A stretch of DNA of 64,000 nucleotides from Legionella gratiana (GTDB taxonomy: Bacteria > Pseudomonadota > Gammaproteobacteria > Legionellales > Legionellaceae). Where the stretch lies: positions 62,001 to 126,000 of the forward strand of contig NZ_LNYE01000022.1 of NCBI RefSeq assembly GCF_001467695.1. The letters are read 5' to 3'. The translations under genes were made by a program, and so were the position numbers. Positions 8,497-16,989 of this stretch are shown here, one piece after another (the stretch's first letter is position 1; each line of letters opens with the position of its first letter). Under the pieces are notes generated by a model. That model was not told the origin of the DNA, ran no database searches, and saw only the letters and a list, made by a program, of their open reading frames with translations.

Positions 8497-10667
8497 ATTT
8501 TTTCCATCCTGGCTTGTTCATAATAAATCCCCTTAAGTTCCATTAACTCGGTATGCGTTCCTTGTTCAGCGATACATCCATTGTGCAATACCAGAATTTG
8601 ATCGCAATTTCGTATTGCATGAAGACGATGCGCAATAATGAATAAGGTACAATTCAGGGCAATGAAATTTTGATAAATAATTGATTCAGTATGAAGATCC
8701 AGTGCAGCAGTGGCCTCATCCAAAATAAGTAATTGGGGTTTTCGCAGTAAGGCTCTAACAATTTCCAAACGCTGGCATTGACCACCGCTTAAATTACTTC
8801 CTCCTTCAGTTATGCTCATCTCCAAACCACCGCGGGACCGGATTTCTTCTTCAAGGTTCACCAGACGTAACAAAGGATAAATTTCTTGATCGGGGATGTG
8901 AGGGTTCCAAAAGGTTAAGTTATCGCGCAAGCTGCCTTGAAAGAAAAAAGCATTTTGATCGACATAAGCAATAAATTGGCTCAATGCCTGACGACTTAAA
9001 TGGGCGAGTGGATAGTTATTAATAAGAATTTGTCCTGTGTTCGCATGAAACAAACCACAAATTAATTGGGCAAGAGTCGATTTACCACTACCACTAGCCC
9101 CAACCAATGCAACACGCTGTCCCGCAAATACTGAGAGGGATAATTCATTGATTATTGGAGGATCCAGAGGAGAATAGCTATAGGATAAAGTTTGAATCTG
9201 TAAAATCGTATCTGATTTTTTTTGTAAAAAATCGGATTTAAAGGTGTCTTCAACTTCAAAATGAGAATCAATTTTGGTATCCATAACATCATTCAAACGA
9301 ACCAAATCCCCACGTATTTCATTAATTGTATTAATAAAACCAATTAATTGATTCAATGGACCAAGGGTAAGCCCCGCAAGAGCCTGCAGTGCGATAATTG
9401 TTCCAACAGTAATTTGGCCAATCATTGTCAGATAAGCCCCTAAACAGAGAATAATCAGAGTAATGCAAAATCCGATAGATTGTGGAAATAAATTAATCAA
9501 CATCTTACACCAGGTGATTCGTTGCTCTGATTGCAAAAGACCAGTGTAATGACCTAGCCAGCGATTAAAAAAATGATCTTCTAAAGCGCCTACTCGGATT
9601 GTTTCAATAATTTGCAATCCATTCATTTCAATGCCATAGAGTTTGCCTTGCTCCTGAGCAAAGCGTCGGCTTAAATTAATTAGATAGCGTTTGGTGTTAA
9701 TCAGTATAATGATGTTGGCCACGATCAGTAAAATAACGATAATGCCTATTGGCCAGCTCAGGATTAGAATAATTGTGCTGTAGGCAAGGATTTCGATGCA
9801 ATGTACCAATGCATCAGGTACGTCTTCTGCAAGTGTTGCCGATACATGTTCATTGACTTGCTGGCGATCGATGATGTCACCCGTTGAACGTTGTTGAAAA
9901 TAGCGCATGGGGATGTGCAAAAGATGCCATAAAAAAGACATGGTATTGATCATTTCCAATTTAATTTTCAAACGAATTAGCGATTGTCGTTGTAACCAGA
10001 TTAGTAATATCTCAATGAGTGTGGCTGTGCCAATACCAAGAAAAATGGGTAGAATTAAACTGGTTTGATGATTGGTCAAAAGCTCGTCAATGAAGATTTT
10101 GGTGAATAAAGGAATAGCTGCTTTGGGTAAGATTAAAAAGAGAGTGATCAAGCTAATGAATAATAACGCAATTTGATTGTGCCCTACTCGTTGCCAAAGT
10201 AAATGAAATGTGCCAGGTTCAGGTTGGCCGCTGCGAATAAATGTTTCTCCGGGCTCAATCTCCAAAACAACCCCGGTATATCCTTCTTCAAATTCGTCCC
10301 AGTCAACAATTCTTGAACCTTTCGCTGGATCATTTAGATATACTTTTTGTTGATTATACCCTTCCACAATTAAAAAATGATTGAACTCCCAGAAGACAAT
10401 AAAAGGCACTTCAACCTGGTTTAATTCGTCGATATCCAAATTATAACCATGAGCGTTCATCCCATAATGCCGAGCTGCTCTAACAATATTGATTGCTGTT
10501 GTGCCGTCACGAGACACGCTACAAACGGAACGAATTTCTTCTGATGTAACAAATTTACCATAATAGGCCATGATAATAGCCAGTGCTGTTGAGCCACATT
10601 CAGTTGCCTCCATTTGTAAAATGACGGGCGTTTTAGCGCGCCTTTGGCTCATTTTTCGAGGATTCAT
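8493..10667 (-). CDS. NHLM-type ABC exporter with C39 leader peptidase domain
   Basis: A 724-residue protein: C39 cysteine peptidase (residues ~12-140), six membrane segments (~160-440), ABC ATPase (~490-715). The peptidase looks intact: oxyanion Gln18, Cys24 in ATECGSTAL, His97 in FNHFLIV and Asp113 in LNDPAKG. The ATPase has Walker A GASGSGKST and signature LSGGQCQR. Enzymes of this family cut double-glycine leaders and export the released peptide. It overlaps the HlyD gene by 35 bases and the next ABC gene by four. The likely substrate is the GG-leader peptide encoded at 12610-12882. Confidence 0.93.
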   Translation of the reverse strand: MNPRKMSQRRAKTPVILQMEATECGSTALAIIMAYYGKFVTSEEIRSVCSVSRDGTTAINIVRAARHYGMNAHGYNLDIDELNQVEVPFIVFWEFNHFLIVEGYNQQKVYLNDPAKGSRIVDWDEFEEGYTGVVLEIEPGETFIRSGQPEPGTFHLLWQRVGHNQIALLFISLITLFLILPKAAIPLFTKIFIDELLTNHQTSLILPIFLGIGTATLIEILLIWLQRQSLIRLKIKLEMINTMSFLWHLLHIPMRYFQQRSTGDIIDRQQVNEHVSATLAEDVPDALVHCIEILAYSTIILILSWPIGIIVILLIVANIIILINTKRYLINLSRRFAQEQGKLYGIEMNGLQIIETIRVGALEDHFFNRWLGHYTGLLQSEQRITWCKMLINLFPQSIGFCITLIILCLGAYLTMIGQITVGTIIALQALAGLTLGPLNQLIGFINTINEIRGDLVRLNDVMDTKIDSHFEVEDTFKSDFLQKKSDTILQIQTLSYSYSPLDPPIINELSLSVFAGQRVALVGASGSGKSTLAQLICGLFHANTGQILINNYPLAHLSRQALSQFIAYVDQNAFFFQGSLRDNLTFWNPHIPDQEIYPLLRLVNLEEEIRSRGGLEMSITEGGSNLSGGQCQRLEIVRALLRKPQLLILDEATAALDLHTESIIYQNFIALNCTLFIIAHRLHAIRNCDQILVLHNGCIAEQGTHTELMELKGIYYEQARMEKI

Positions 10668-11940
10668 CTATTTTATCCTGAACAGTTGATTTAAAGGTTA
10701 AATGCATCAGAATATTAATTGGTTTTTTGACTTCTACATCAAACAGAGCATCCACCAACGTACCTTGGGTTAAGTGAATTAATGGTCCTTGTGAAGTGGT
10801 CCACTGGTAACCAGTGGGTGTTGCAGGATTTTTTAGTAACAGTACTCGGACTGCTAATTGTGGCTCCTCTGGTAAAAGGGCATTGACCATCTGTTGATTT
10901 TTTAGCAAGGTGAGCATCATTTGTGGCGTTACGGGTAAGGGTGAGATTGATTCAACTTTTCCCTTTATTGCGCCAAACTCAAATTTATTAATCATTGCTG
11001 GTGCGATTTGTGCCTTCATACCAGGTTTGATCAATTTCCCTTTGCTGGCTGGTACGAAAACAAGTGCATATAAATTTTGATCCGTGGGTATGATGCTGAT
11101 CAAGGGATGCCCTGGTTGAACATAATCCCCTGATTTAACGCGAATTTCCGCAATAATTCCAGAAGTAGGACTTTTAACAAGATTGGTTTGTTGCCAACGT
11201 TTTTTTATTAATTGATATTCATGCTCTTCTTTATAAATAATCAGAGCCAGCTCTTTCTGACGTTCTTGCCATTTGTCTTGTAATTCAACAAGATTGCTTT
11301 GCATAAGAATCAGATCAGCTTCATGGGAGTTAATTTCTTGCAGCAATCTGTAATATTCAATACGTGTTTCAGTTACATTGGGTAAATCAAGGATTCCTTT
11401 TTTCATTGCTTTTTCTTTAAGAATCAATAATACCTCGAGCTGTTTTAATTTTTCCTTTGCTGCTTGCAAACTAGCATTAATTTTAACAATCTGCTCTTCC
11501 TGTTTGGCTTTTAAATCTTTTACCACGAAATCAGCGCGTTTAGATAAAACTTGCTGTTCGTGCTTGAGTTTCTTCAGATAATTTTCTTGCAACTGTAATT
11601 GTGTGGCCAGATCGCTGTTTATTGTGGCCAAAATGGTGTCTTTGGGAATATGTTGTCCGACACGCACATTAATTTGTTGCACAAAACCAGCATTCTCTGC
11701 GGCCTGAACTGTTTCAATGTCACCGCTCAGACTCATTAATACTCCTTTTCCAGAAGTACGGATGAAGAGTTTTCCCCAAATTAGCCAAATTAAACATCCT
11801 CCAATTATCAAGATTAATACCAGGAATTTAAGCCAGTTTTTTAAAGTGATTACTTGAAGTGTATCATCCAGTGGCACTGGATTATTAATATGTTCTAACG
11901 CTTTTTTACGAAATTTGATCGAACCTTTATTGTTACTCAT
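10633..11940 (-). CDS. HlyD-family membrane fusion protein of the peptide exporter
   Basis: A 435-residue periplasmic adaptor: a short cytoplasmic N-terminus, one membrane helix (about residues 37-57), a lipoyl/barrel half (AENAGFVQQINVRVGQHI), a long coiled-coil hairpin (~105-235), and the second lipoyl half (KSPTSGIIAEIRVKSGDYVQPG). It links the ABC exporter to an outer-membrane channel; none is encoded here, so a TolC from elsewhere is inferred. The frame is open back to 12120, but the ATG at 11940 overlaps the stop of the cyclic-nucleotide gene (ATGAGTAA) and gives the normal N-terminus, so I use that start. Confidence 0.9.
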   Translation of the reverse strand: MSNNKGSIKFRKKALEHINNPVPLDDTLQVITLKNWLKFLVLILIIGGCLIWLIWGKLFIRTSGKGVLMSLSGDIETVQAAENAGFVQQINVRVGQHIPKDTILATINSDLATQLQLQENYLKKLKHEQQVLSKRADFVVKDLKAKQEEQIVKINASLQAAKEKLKQLEVLLILKEKAMKKGILDLPNVTETRIEYYRLLQEINSHEADLILMQSNLVELQDKWQERQKELALIIYKEEHEYQLIKKRWQQTNLVKSPTSGIIAEIRVKSGDYVQPGHPLISIIPTDQNLYALVFVPASKGKLIKPGMKAQIAPAMINKFEFGAIKGKVESISPLPVTPQMMLTLLKNQQMVNALLPEEPQLAVRVLLLKNPATPTGYQWTTSQGPLIHLTQGTLVDALFDVEVKKPINILMHLTFKSTVQDKIDESSKNEPKAR

Positions 11941-12376
11941 GGTTTTGCATCTGAAAAAGTTTATCTTGTGTTTTGCGCAAACGCTGAGCCAAAACAGGTA
12001 ATAATTGCAAGGCAATCTCCGGATAAGCTTGCAATTGTGCTTTGAAATCCCAGGCAGAAATGGCAATTGTACTGGTTGGTTCCAATGCAATGACATTGGC
12101 CGAGCGAGGAAGTTCATCAATAATTGCCAGTTCGCCCAGAATTTCTCCCGGTCCTAACTGGGCAATAACAAGTTTTCTGTCATCCCCCAATATGCGGAAA
12201 ATTTCTACCTTGCCGGAAATCAAAATAAAACATTGATCGCCAATCTGTCCTTCCTTCATTAAATAATCATCTGTCACAAATTGTTTTTCATTACCGAGAG
12301 CGGCAATACGCCATAAAATACGTTCATTAAGTTTGAAGAAAATCGAAGATTTTTTTAAAGCATCTATTGCATTCAT
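11933..12376 (-). CDS. Cyclic nucleotide-binding domain protein of the export cluster
   Basis: A 147-residue protein that is essentially one CAP-family cNMP-binding domain with no DNA-binding helix-turn-helix. The phosphate-binding cassette GELAIIDELPRSA (residues 81-93) keeps the Glu82 and Arg91 that contact cyclic nucleotide ribose and phosphate. It ends inside the HlyD start (8-base overlap), so it is translated with the exporter. I infer that cAMP or cGMP modulates assembly or activity of the exporter; the sequence does not show a partner. Confidence 0.85.
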   Translation of the reverse strand: MNAIDALKKSSIFFKLNERILWRIAALGNEKQFVTDDYLMKEGQIGDQCFILISGKVEIFRILGDDRKLVIAQLGPGEILGELAIIDELPRSANVIALEPTSTIAISAWDFKAQLQAYPEIALQLLPVLAQRLRKTQDKLFQMQNHE

Positions 12377-12477
12377 GATGCATCCTTAGTTTGATTGACG
12401 ATATTAGAATGCAATTAAAGTATAGGACAGAACAAAAATTTTTGAGGAAATTGAAACGGTAAAATCAACTTAAATCC

Positions 12478-12502
12478 GTTGCTGGTTTGACAAGCCAGCA
12501 AC
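12478..12502. promoter_or_regulatory. Hairpin between the leader-peptide gene and the exporter operon
   Basis: A perfect 8-bp inverted repeat (GTTGCTGG at 12478-12485, CCAGCAAC at 12495-12502) with a 9-base loop lies in the 233-base gap between the peptide gene and the cyclic-nucleotide gene. On the coding strand there is no T tract after it, so it is not a standard terminator. It could stabilise the upstream peptide transcript or attenuate read-through. Confidence 0.5.
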
Positions 12503-12609
12503 AAAAATTGTAGAATTTATAGACATGAAACCTGGCCGTCAGACGTTACATATAATTTGTCTATCATTAAAGAGGTCTTATTAACACTCCTGCTATTTGC
12601 AATGATTGC

Positions 12610-12882
12610 TCACCGAGCTTTTTTAACTGCTCCAAAATCTGCCAAAGGTTCCTTTACTCTTATATCGGCTTTTTCGGCGGAAGCTATTTGTGCCTTAATG
12701 TCAGCAGTTGACGCAGCGTCTCTAGCAGATAACCTTACTGCTCTTTTTGCTTGTAGCATGTCCAAACGGCCCTGACCTTCGACTTTACCTATGGCCCCAC
12801 CTGCAATATTTTGCAATGATTCCTCAGAAAGAGCCTCCTTTTTCCCTTTCTCTTTGAGCGGATTAAGATGTTTACGTTTCAT
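12610..12882 (-). CDS. Double-glycine leader peptide, probable substrate of the NHLM exporter
   Basis: A 90-residue protein with a basic N-terminus followed by LSEESLQNIAGG (residues 18-29). This has the bacteriocin-type leader spacing: Leu -12, Leu -7, Ile -4, Gly -2 and Gly -1 before the predicted cut. The 61-residue core is Ala/Lys/Arg/Asp-rich, contains no cysteine, few Ser/Thr and no aromatic residue except one Phe. The start at 12882 is set by TGAGGT seven bases upstream; a longer frame to 12981 lacks support. It is first in line before the cNMP/HlyD/C39-ABC/ABC genes. Export and cleavage are inferred from leader and context; a bacteriocin or signalling role is untested. Confidence 0.8.
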   Translation of the reverse strand: MKRKHLNPLKEKGKKEALSEESLQNIAGGAIGKVEGQGRLDMLQAKRAVRLSARDAASTADIKAQIASAEKADIRVKEPLADFGAVKKAR

Positions 12883-12915
12883 TTTCGATACCTCACAAAT
12901 CAAGAGTCCATATAT

Positions 12916-12921
12916 ATTATA
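12916..12921 (-). promoter_or_regulatory. Candidate -10 box for the leader-peptide gene
   Basis: A perfect TATAAT on the minus strand lies 34 bases upstream of the chosen ATG. A TTGAGA 20 bases further upstream is too distant for an ideal -35, so this is only a candidate. Confidence 0.3.
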
Positions 12922-13092
12922 GACCACGTCAACAATAAATTTCTCAATTACCAATAGCTTCAATGTCTCTGCTTGTCGCAATAATTTTTTTCGATTTTAT
13001 TCCCGTGGTTTTTTGATGATTTTCTTAAGATTACCTTAATGTTTTTTTTATTAGGTAAAATAGCTGCTCATGCAGTGTTATATAGGGCTAAC

Positions 13093-13287
13093 CTATTCCA
13101 TAGACGCTTTACGGAATGTTCTAACCACTTCATTGGTTTGATTATCAATGATTTCACCATGTATGTCATAAAAATTTCCATTGACATGGGTTAGCATCCA
13201 TGTATAAAGCTTCTCCAGATCATTTCCGGTTTGGGTCGCAATTTTTTCTTCTTTACAGTACACATGTGCAGTGAATTGCTCTTTCAT
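13093..13287 (-). CDS. Small conserved-looking protein of unknown function
   Basis: A 64-residue acidic/neutral protein with no membrane segment and no signal peptide. The start at 13287 is decided by AAGGA ten bases upstream; the longer frame to 13350 begins without a ribosome site. It lies upstream of the peptide-export cluster on the same strand, 210 bases from the leader-peptide gene, so a shared role is possible but nothing in its sequence shows it. I recognise no family. Confidence 0.55.
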   Translation of the reverse strand: MKEQFTAHVYCKEEKIATQTGNDLEKLYTWMLTHVNGNFYDIHGEIIDNQTNEVVRTFRKASME

Positions 13288-13410
13288 TTTAAGAATCCTT
13301 GATCCAAACCTTATATTATTAAGTTTAGTTGTTTTTCTTCTATTCACCACGTTTTAAGGGGAGTATTGAACTATAATTTAAATAGAGGGGATGTAGTTTA
13401 GGAGATTAAA

Positions 13411-13797
13411 ATGAATACCAATTTTTTAGCTACTGTAATCGGTTGGTATTTTGTGATTATGAGTCTGCTTTTACTTGTAAGACGCGACATTGTAGTAACA
13501 GCAATGAAAGAATTGATGGGACAACGAGCTGTAATGTTGGTTGTTGGAATTATCACATTAATTATTGGTCTTTTAATGGTTATAAGCCATAATGTTTGGG
13601 TTATGGGATGGCCTGTTATAGTGACTATCATCGCATGGCTGATACTTATTGGTGGCATATTCAGACTCTATTGTCCGGATACCGTTTATAAAATTTGGAA
13701 TAAAGCTATAGACAAATCGGAGAAATTGAACGTTTGCGCTGTAATCACATTAATTATCGGTCTTTTTTTACTGTATAAAGTTTACTTTGGTTGGTAA
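13411..13797 (+). CDS. Small integral membrane protein
   Basis: A 128-residue protein made almost entirely of four hydrophobic segments (about residues 4-24, 38-60, 66-88 and 106-124) with short charged loops, so it belongs in the inner membrane. GGAG lies upstream of the ATG. Its 3' end overlaps the convergent secreted-protein gene by 44 bases. No function can be assigned. An immunity role for the neighbouring peptide system is conceivable because small polytopic proteins often serve this, but it is on the opposite strand and separate. Confidence 0.6.
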   Translation: MNTNFLATVIGWYFVIMSLLLLVRRDIVVTAMKELMGQRAVMLVVGIITLIIGLLMVISHNVWVMGWPVIVTIIAWLILIGGIFRLYCPDTVYKIWNKAIDKSEKLNVCAVITLIIGLFLLYKVYFGW

Positions 13798-14551
13798 TAT
13801 TTTGCCTTAGACGGGGAGATTTGGTTGGATGAAGCAGTTCCTTGAATGTTACAGATAGGTTCGTGTAAAAAATTGTAGTAGTACTTTCATAACCTGAGTC
13901 AGTTCCTAGGACCAACCAAATCTCCCCATGATTATTTGTAGTGACTGTATAGTTGGCAATTTTAGCTTGCATTTCTTCATTAGGTGAATAGGGTAAGGTT
14001 TTTAGTCTATAGATTGAGTCTTGAGTATCTACTCCAATGGTTCCAATAAGGAGCATATCTTTGCCATCAAGCTCTTGATTTCCTTTATCTAAATCGATTT
14101 GATAGTAATTATTGTCTACATAGCGTTGTGGTTCTTTGGAGACAGCTCCAATTTTTACATACACTGAGTCACCAGGAGAGCCACCTACCCCTGAAGATCC
14201 TCCTATGGCATTGGACGCAAATTCTAAGGAAAAACTAACATGATAATTTGTATTGGGTTTTAAACCTGTTACCTTTTTATAGGCATACATGAATAAATCA
14301 TCACTATGATTATTACCCGATATTTTTAATCCATGAAGTTGGGTATTAATTTCATGAGGTAATGTTGCATTGTGCTTAAATTGAAGTTCAAAAAATTGTT
14401 CTTGGCCTTTGGGATAATCTGCATAAGAAACTTTAAAATTTTCCGCTTTGGAAAACGTATATTTATAAGTTCTTATATCTGGAGTATTCCAAGCAAATGC
14501 TGAAAGAGTATTTACCAGAAAATAAAGGAATAAAGAAGATTTTTTTATCAT
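13754..14551 (-). CDS. Secreted protein of unknown function
   Basis: A 265-residue protein with a signal peptide (hydrophobic residues 6-20, probable cut after AFA). The mature part is rich in Tyr, Thr, Asn and Gly and looks beta-stranded, with a GGSSGVGGSPGDSVYVKIG stretch near the middle; I recognise no domain. The frame reaches a TTG at 14572, but the ATG at 14551 has AGGAAG at proper distance. It is followed by a convergent gene with overlapping 3' ends. Confidence 0.65.
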   Translation of the reverse strand: MIKKSSLFLYFLVNTLSAFAWNTPDIRTYKYTFSKAENFKVSYADYPKGQEQFFELQFKHNATLPHEINTQLHGLKISGNNHSDDLFMYAYKKVTGLKPNTNYHVSFSLEFASNAIGGSSGVGGSPGDSVYVKIGAVSKEPQRYVDNNYYQIDLDKGNQELDGKDMLLIGTIGVDTQDSIYRLKTLPYSPNEEMQAKIANYTVTTNNHGEIWLVLGTDSGYESTTTIFYTNLSVTFKELLHPTKSPRLRQNITNQSKLYTVKKDR

Positions 14552-14655
14552 TTTATCTAACTTCCTGATCAATGAATGAGCATTTTAGAATTAAAATATC
14601 CATGGAGCAAGAAAATTCTATCTCGCATTGTACGTTTGAATTGGAAAATAGAGCT

Positions 14656-14759
14656 GGATCCCGTATAAATGCTGCGCATCCCCGCTTTCGCTGGGGACAA
14701 GCTTTACGAGATAACGTTCATTTAGCGACATAAAAAGCATTTCTATATCTTTTATGTCG
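14656..14759 (-). repeat. Composite palindromic repeat, copy a
   Basis: It contains GGATCCCGTATAAATGC, then AACGTTCATTTAGCGACATA and the palindrome CGACATAAAAAG...CTTTTATGTCG (14726-14759). The order is the same as in the reverse complement of 16997-17140, with an extra insert (CCCCGCTTTCGCTGGGG hairpin). The palindrome contains the stop codon of the 690-residue protein (14752-14754). Confidence 0.7.
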
Positions 14760-16824
14760 GATTCATGTAAGCTAATAACGGGGTAGAGTGATCTTCTTGG
14801 TAGTATTCATTATAGAAATAGTTTAAATCGTCAAGAAGTTCTTTTAGTGCTTCAACTTGATAATTGTGTGCTTGGGCGTTTTTATCTAATTGACGGTATG
14901 TTTCTACAAAATTTTCATACGCACATTCGGTTTCTAAGTTATCTTTATCTTTAACCTTTTGTAGTTCAATAAATATATCGTCAACTTGAGTTTTGATTTG
15001 CTCATAATCTTCCTTGTTTCCAGAGGCTTCGGTGTTTATTTCGGATTCATTTCGTGATTGATATAACAAATAAAGAACAAGGAAACCAATTGGAACTAAA
15101 GCGAGCAATCCCCAATACTGGGTGTTAGTGGGTTCACAAGGTTGTATTCTACATTCCTGAACAATCTGATTTTCTGAACCCGAGGTAATGGTGAGTGGTT
15201 GATAGGGCGTTCGACATACAGGATTTTCGTAAGGTTGGGCTATGAAGCACATGTCATCTGCAGGCAGTTTTTGCTGAGAGGCTTGAAAAAATGAGGGATT
15301 TGATTTTGATTGCAAAGGAGATTGAGAATAAGACAGAGAAGGGGATAACCGTTTAATTTCTTGAGGTTTTTTAGGAGGTTCCAAACCTTTGAGTTCATAT
15401 TGAACTTTGACCCATTGATGCATTGAATTTATCAAGGTGTTTAATTCTTGTGTCTTTCCTGCAATTGTCTCGAAGTTGGTTGTTTTTACCTTTGGTGCAT
15501 TTAAATGAACAATGACTTGACGGACATGCTCTTTTAGAGCTTGATTGGTTTTGATGAGATCGGTTGTTGTTGATGGGAATTGTGCTAGAGTATCTTGATT
15601 GTGAATGAATGTATTTAGTTTCTCTTGTTCAGAAGTTAACAGTTTTTTTAAAAATGATAAGTTTTGTTCGTGCTGAATGGCATTATGGTATGCTTGGGTA
15701 TTGGCTTGAATGATTTCATCAATATGTACGGAGGAATCGTCAATAAAGAGTTCAATTTGCTCAAGCAACGAAGATAATTGTTCTTTAAATTGATAAACCG
15801 TATATACTTCCCCAGCTTGGCCTAACAGATCTATAGTTTGTGAAATAACTTTTTGGAACTGATCAAGTTCATGCAAATCCGATATTGCATTTGCATAATG
15901 ATCCAAGATTTTATCCTGCATATTAATTAGTTCGAAATTAGGGCAATTTTTAAGTTGTTCGATGGTTAATTTTAATGTTGATATAGGGCTTTCTATAAGG
16001 GCGGTAGAAGAGCATTTACCGCATTCTTTCACTGCTTGAGTCGGGTAGGCTTTTAAATCATCGGATTGATCAATGGCAAAAGTATAGGAATGAGGGTTTA
16101 CTGGATTAATATTAAGTGCGAAATGCAATATTCTATTTCGGTCAGCAGATAACTGTTTGATTGTTTTTGATAATTCGCCAAGGCGATCTCTTAATAGTTG
16201 TGACTCGAGCATTTGTGCTAATTGAGGCTGAATCTGGGTTTCAATCGCATTGCGAAAGTTTGCTAAAAATAATCTATCGGAACCAACAAAAGGCGAAATA
16301 TTTTTTTCTACAGCACGAACATAACGGGTAAGATATTCTAATTGTTCTTTCGTTTGTTTGATGTTGGCGTTTTGACTTATTCCTTTCAAGATATGATTGA
16401 GATCCAGTAAGAAAAAATTTACGGGCTGATTGAGATGATTTTGATGTAGCTCTTTATTTCTTAATAATAAGTAATCTCCTGTTTTTTGCATTAAATCGTA
16501 CAACGCAGGCCATTGCATACGTTGACTGTCAATGGGTTGGACATGGAAATCATCTCTGGTTAAAACATGTCGTGTTTTATAAGCATTGGAATAAAACCAA
16601 GAATGTTCATAAACATTTATTAATGCTTGTGAGTCATCGGAAAACCATGAGCTAGGATTGGCTAAATAATCCGTATGAATACCAGAATTAGCACGAGTTT
16701 TGAGTATCCATGCTCTCTGATTTAATTCTTCTTCAGTATAACAGGCCTCAGAATGTAGCCAAAAACGAGCTTGGTTGGGGATGGGTTGGTAAGATGCGTG
16801 GTATGGATATTTTTCTTTAGTCAT
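14752..16824 (-). CDS. Large coiled-coil protein with a C-terminal membrane segment; possible Dot/Icm effector
   Basis: A 690-residue protein of unknown function. Residues ~150-470 are predominantly helical with heptad-like coiled-coil stretches. A Pro/Ser/Gln-rich linker follows (~485-545), then a hydrophobic helix (YWGLLALVPIGFLVLYLLY, about residue 580), then an acidic helical tail. Such a layout is common among secreted effectors that insert in host membranes, but a bacterial inner-membrane protein is equally possible. The start at 16824 is fixed by AAGGA; the frame is open to 16863. The gene lies between oppositely oriented copies of a palindromic repeat. Confidence 0.6.
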   Translation of the reverse strand: MTKEKYPYHASYQPIPNQARFWLHSEACYTEEELNQRAWILKTRANSGIHTDYLANPSSWFSDDSQALINVYEHSWFYSNAYKTRHVLTRDDFHVQPIDSQRMQWPALYDLMQKTGDYLLLRNKELHQNHLNQPVNFFLLDLNHILKGISQNANIKQTKEQLEYLTRYVRAVEKNISPFVGSDRLFLANFRNAIETQIQPQLAQMLESQLLRDRLGELSKTIKQLSADRNRILHFALNINPVNPHSYTFAIDQSDDLKAYPTQAVKECGKCSSTALIESPISTLKLTIEQLKNCPNFELINMQDKILDHYANAISDLHELDQFQKVISQTIDLLGQAGEVYTVYQFKEQLSSLLEQIELFIDDSSVHIDEIIQANTQAYHNAIQHEQNLSFLKKLLTSEQEKLNTFIHNQDTLAQFPSTTTDLIKTNQALKEHVRQVIVHLNAPKVKTTNFETIAGKTQELNTLINSMHQWVKVQYELKGLEPPKKPQEIKRLSPSLSYSQSPLQSKSNPSFFQASQQKLPADDMCFIAQPYENPVCRTPYQPLTITSGSENQIVQECRIQPCEPTNTQYWGLLALVPIGFLVLYLLYQSRNESEINTEASGNKEDYEQIKTQVDDIFIELQKVKDKDNLETECAYENFVETYRQLDKNAQAHNYQVEALKELLDDLNYFYNEYYQEDHSTPLLAYMNPT

Positions 16825-16989
16825 TTTTCTCATCCTTGAGAGAGTACAATAAATCCAATTCATTGTATGGTTGATAACTAATTAGAGTATTTTTGAATCA
16901 ATTAATTTGATAACATTCTTTTTGATTAGATGCAATAGGAAAGAATAGGTTTCATAACTATGGTGCAGTATAGTTTTTTTTGTTAAATT

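Noticed and set aside
12557-12775. Plus-strand frame opposite the leader-peptide gene
   Set aside because: It is antisense to the GG-leader gene, which has a ribosome site and a recognisable leader; no independent support.
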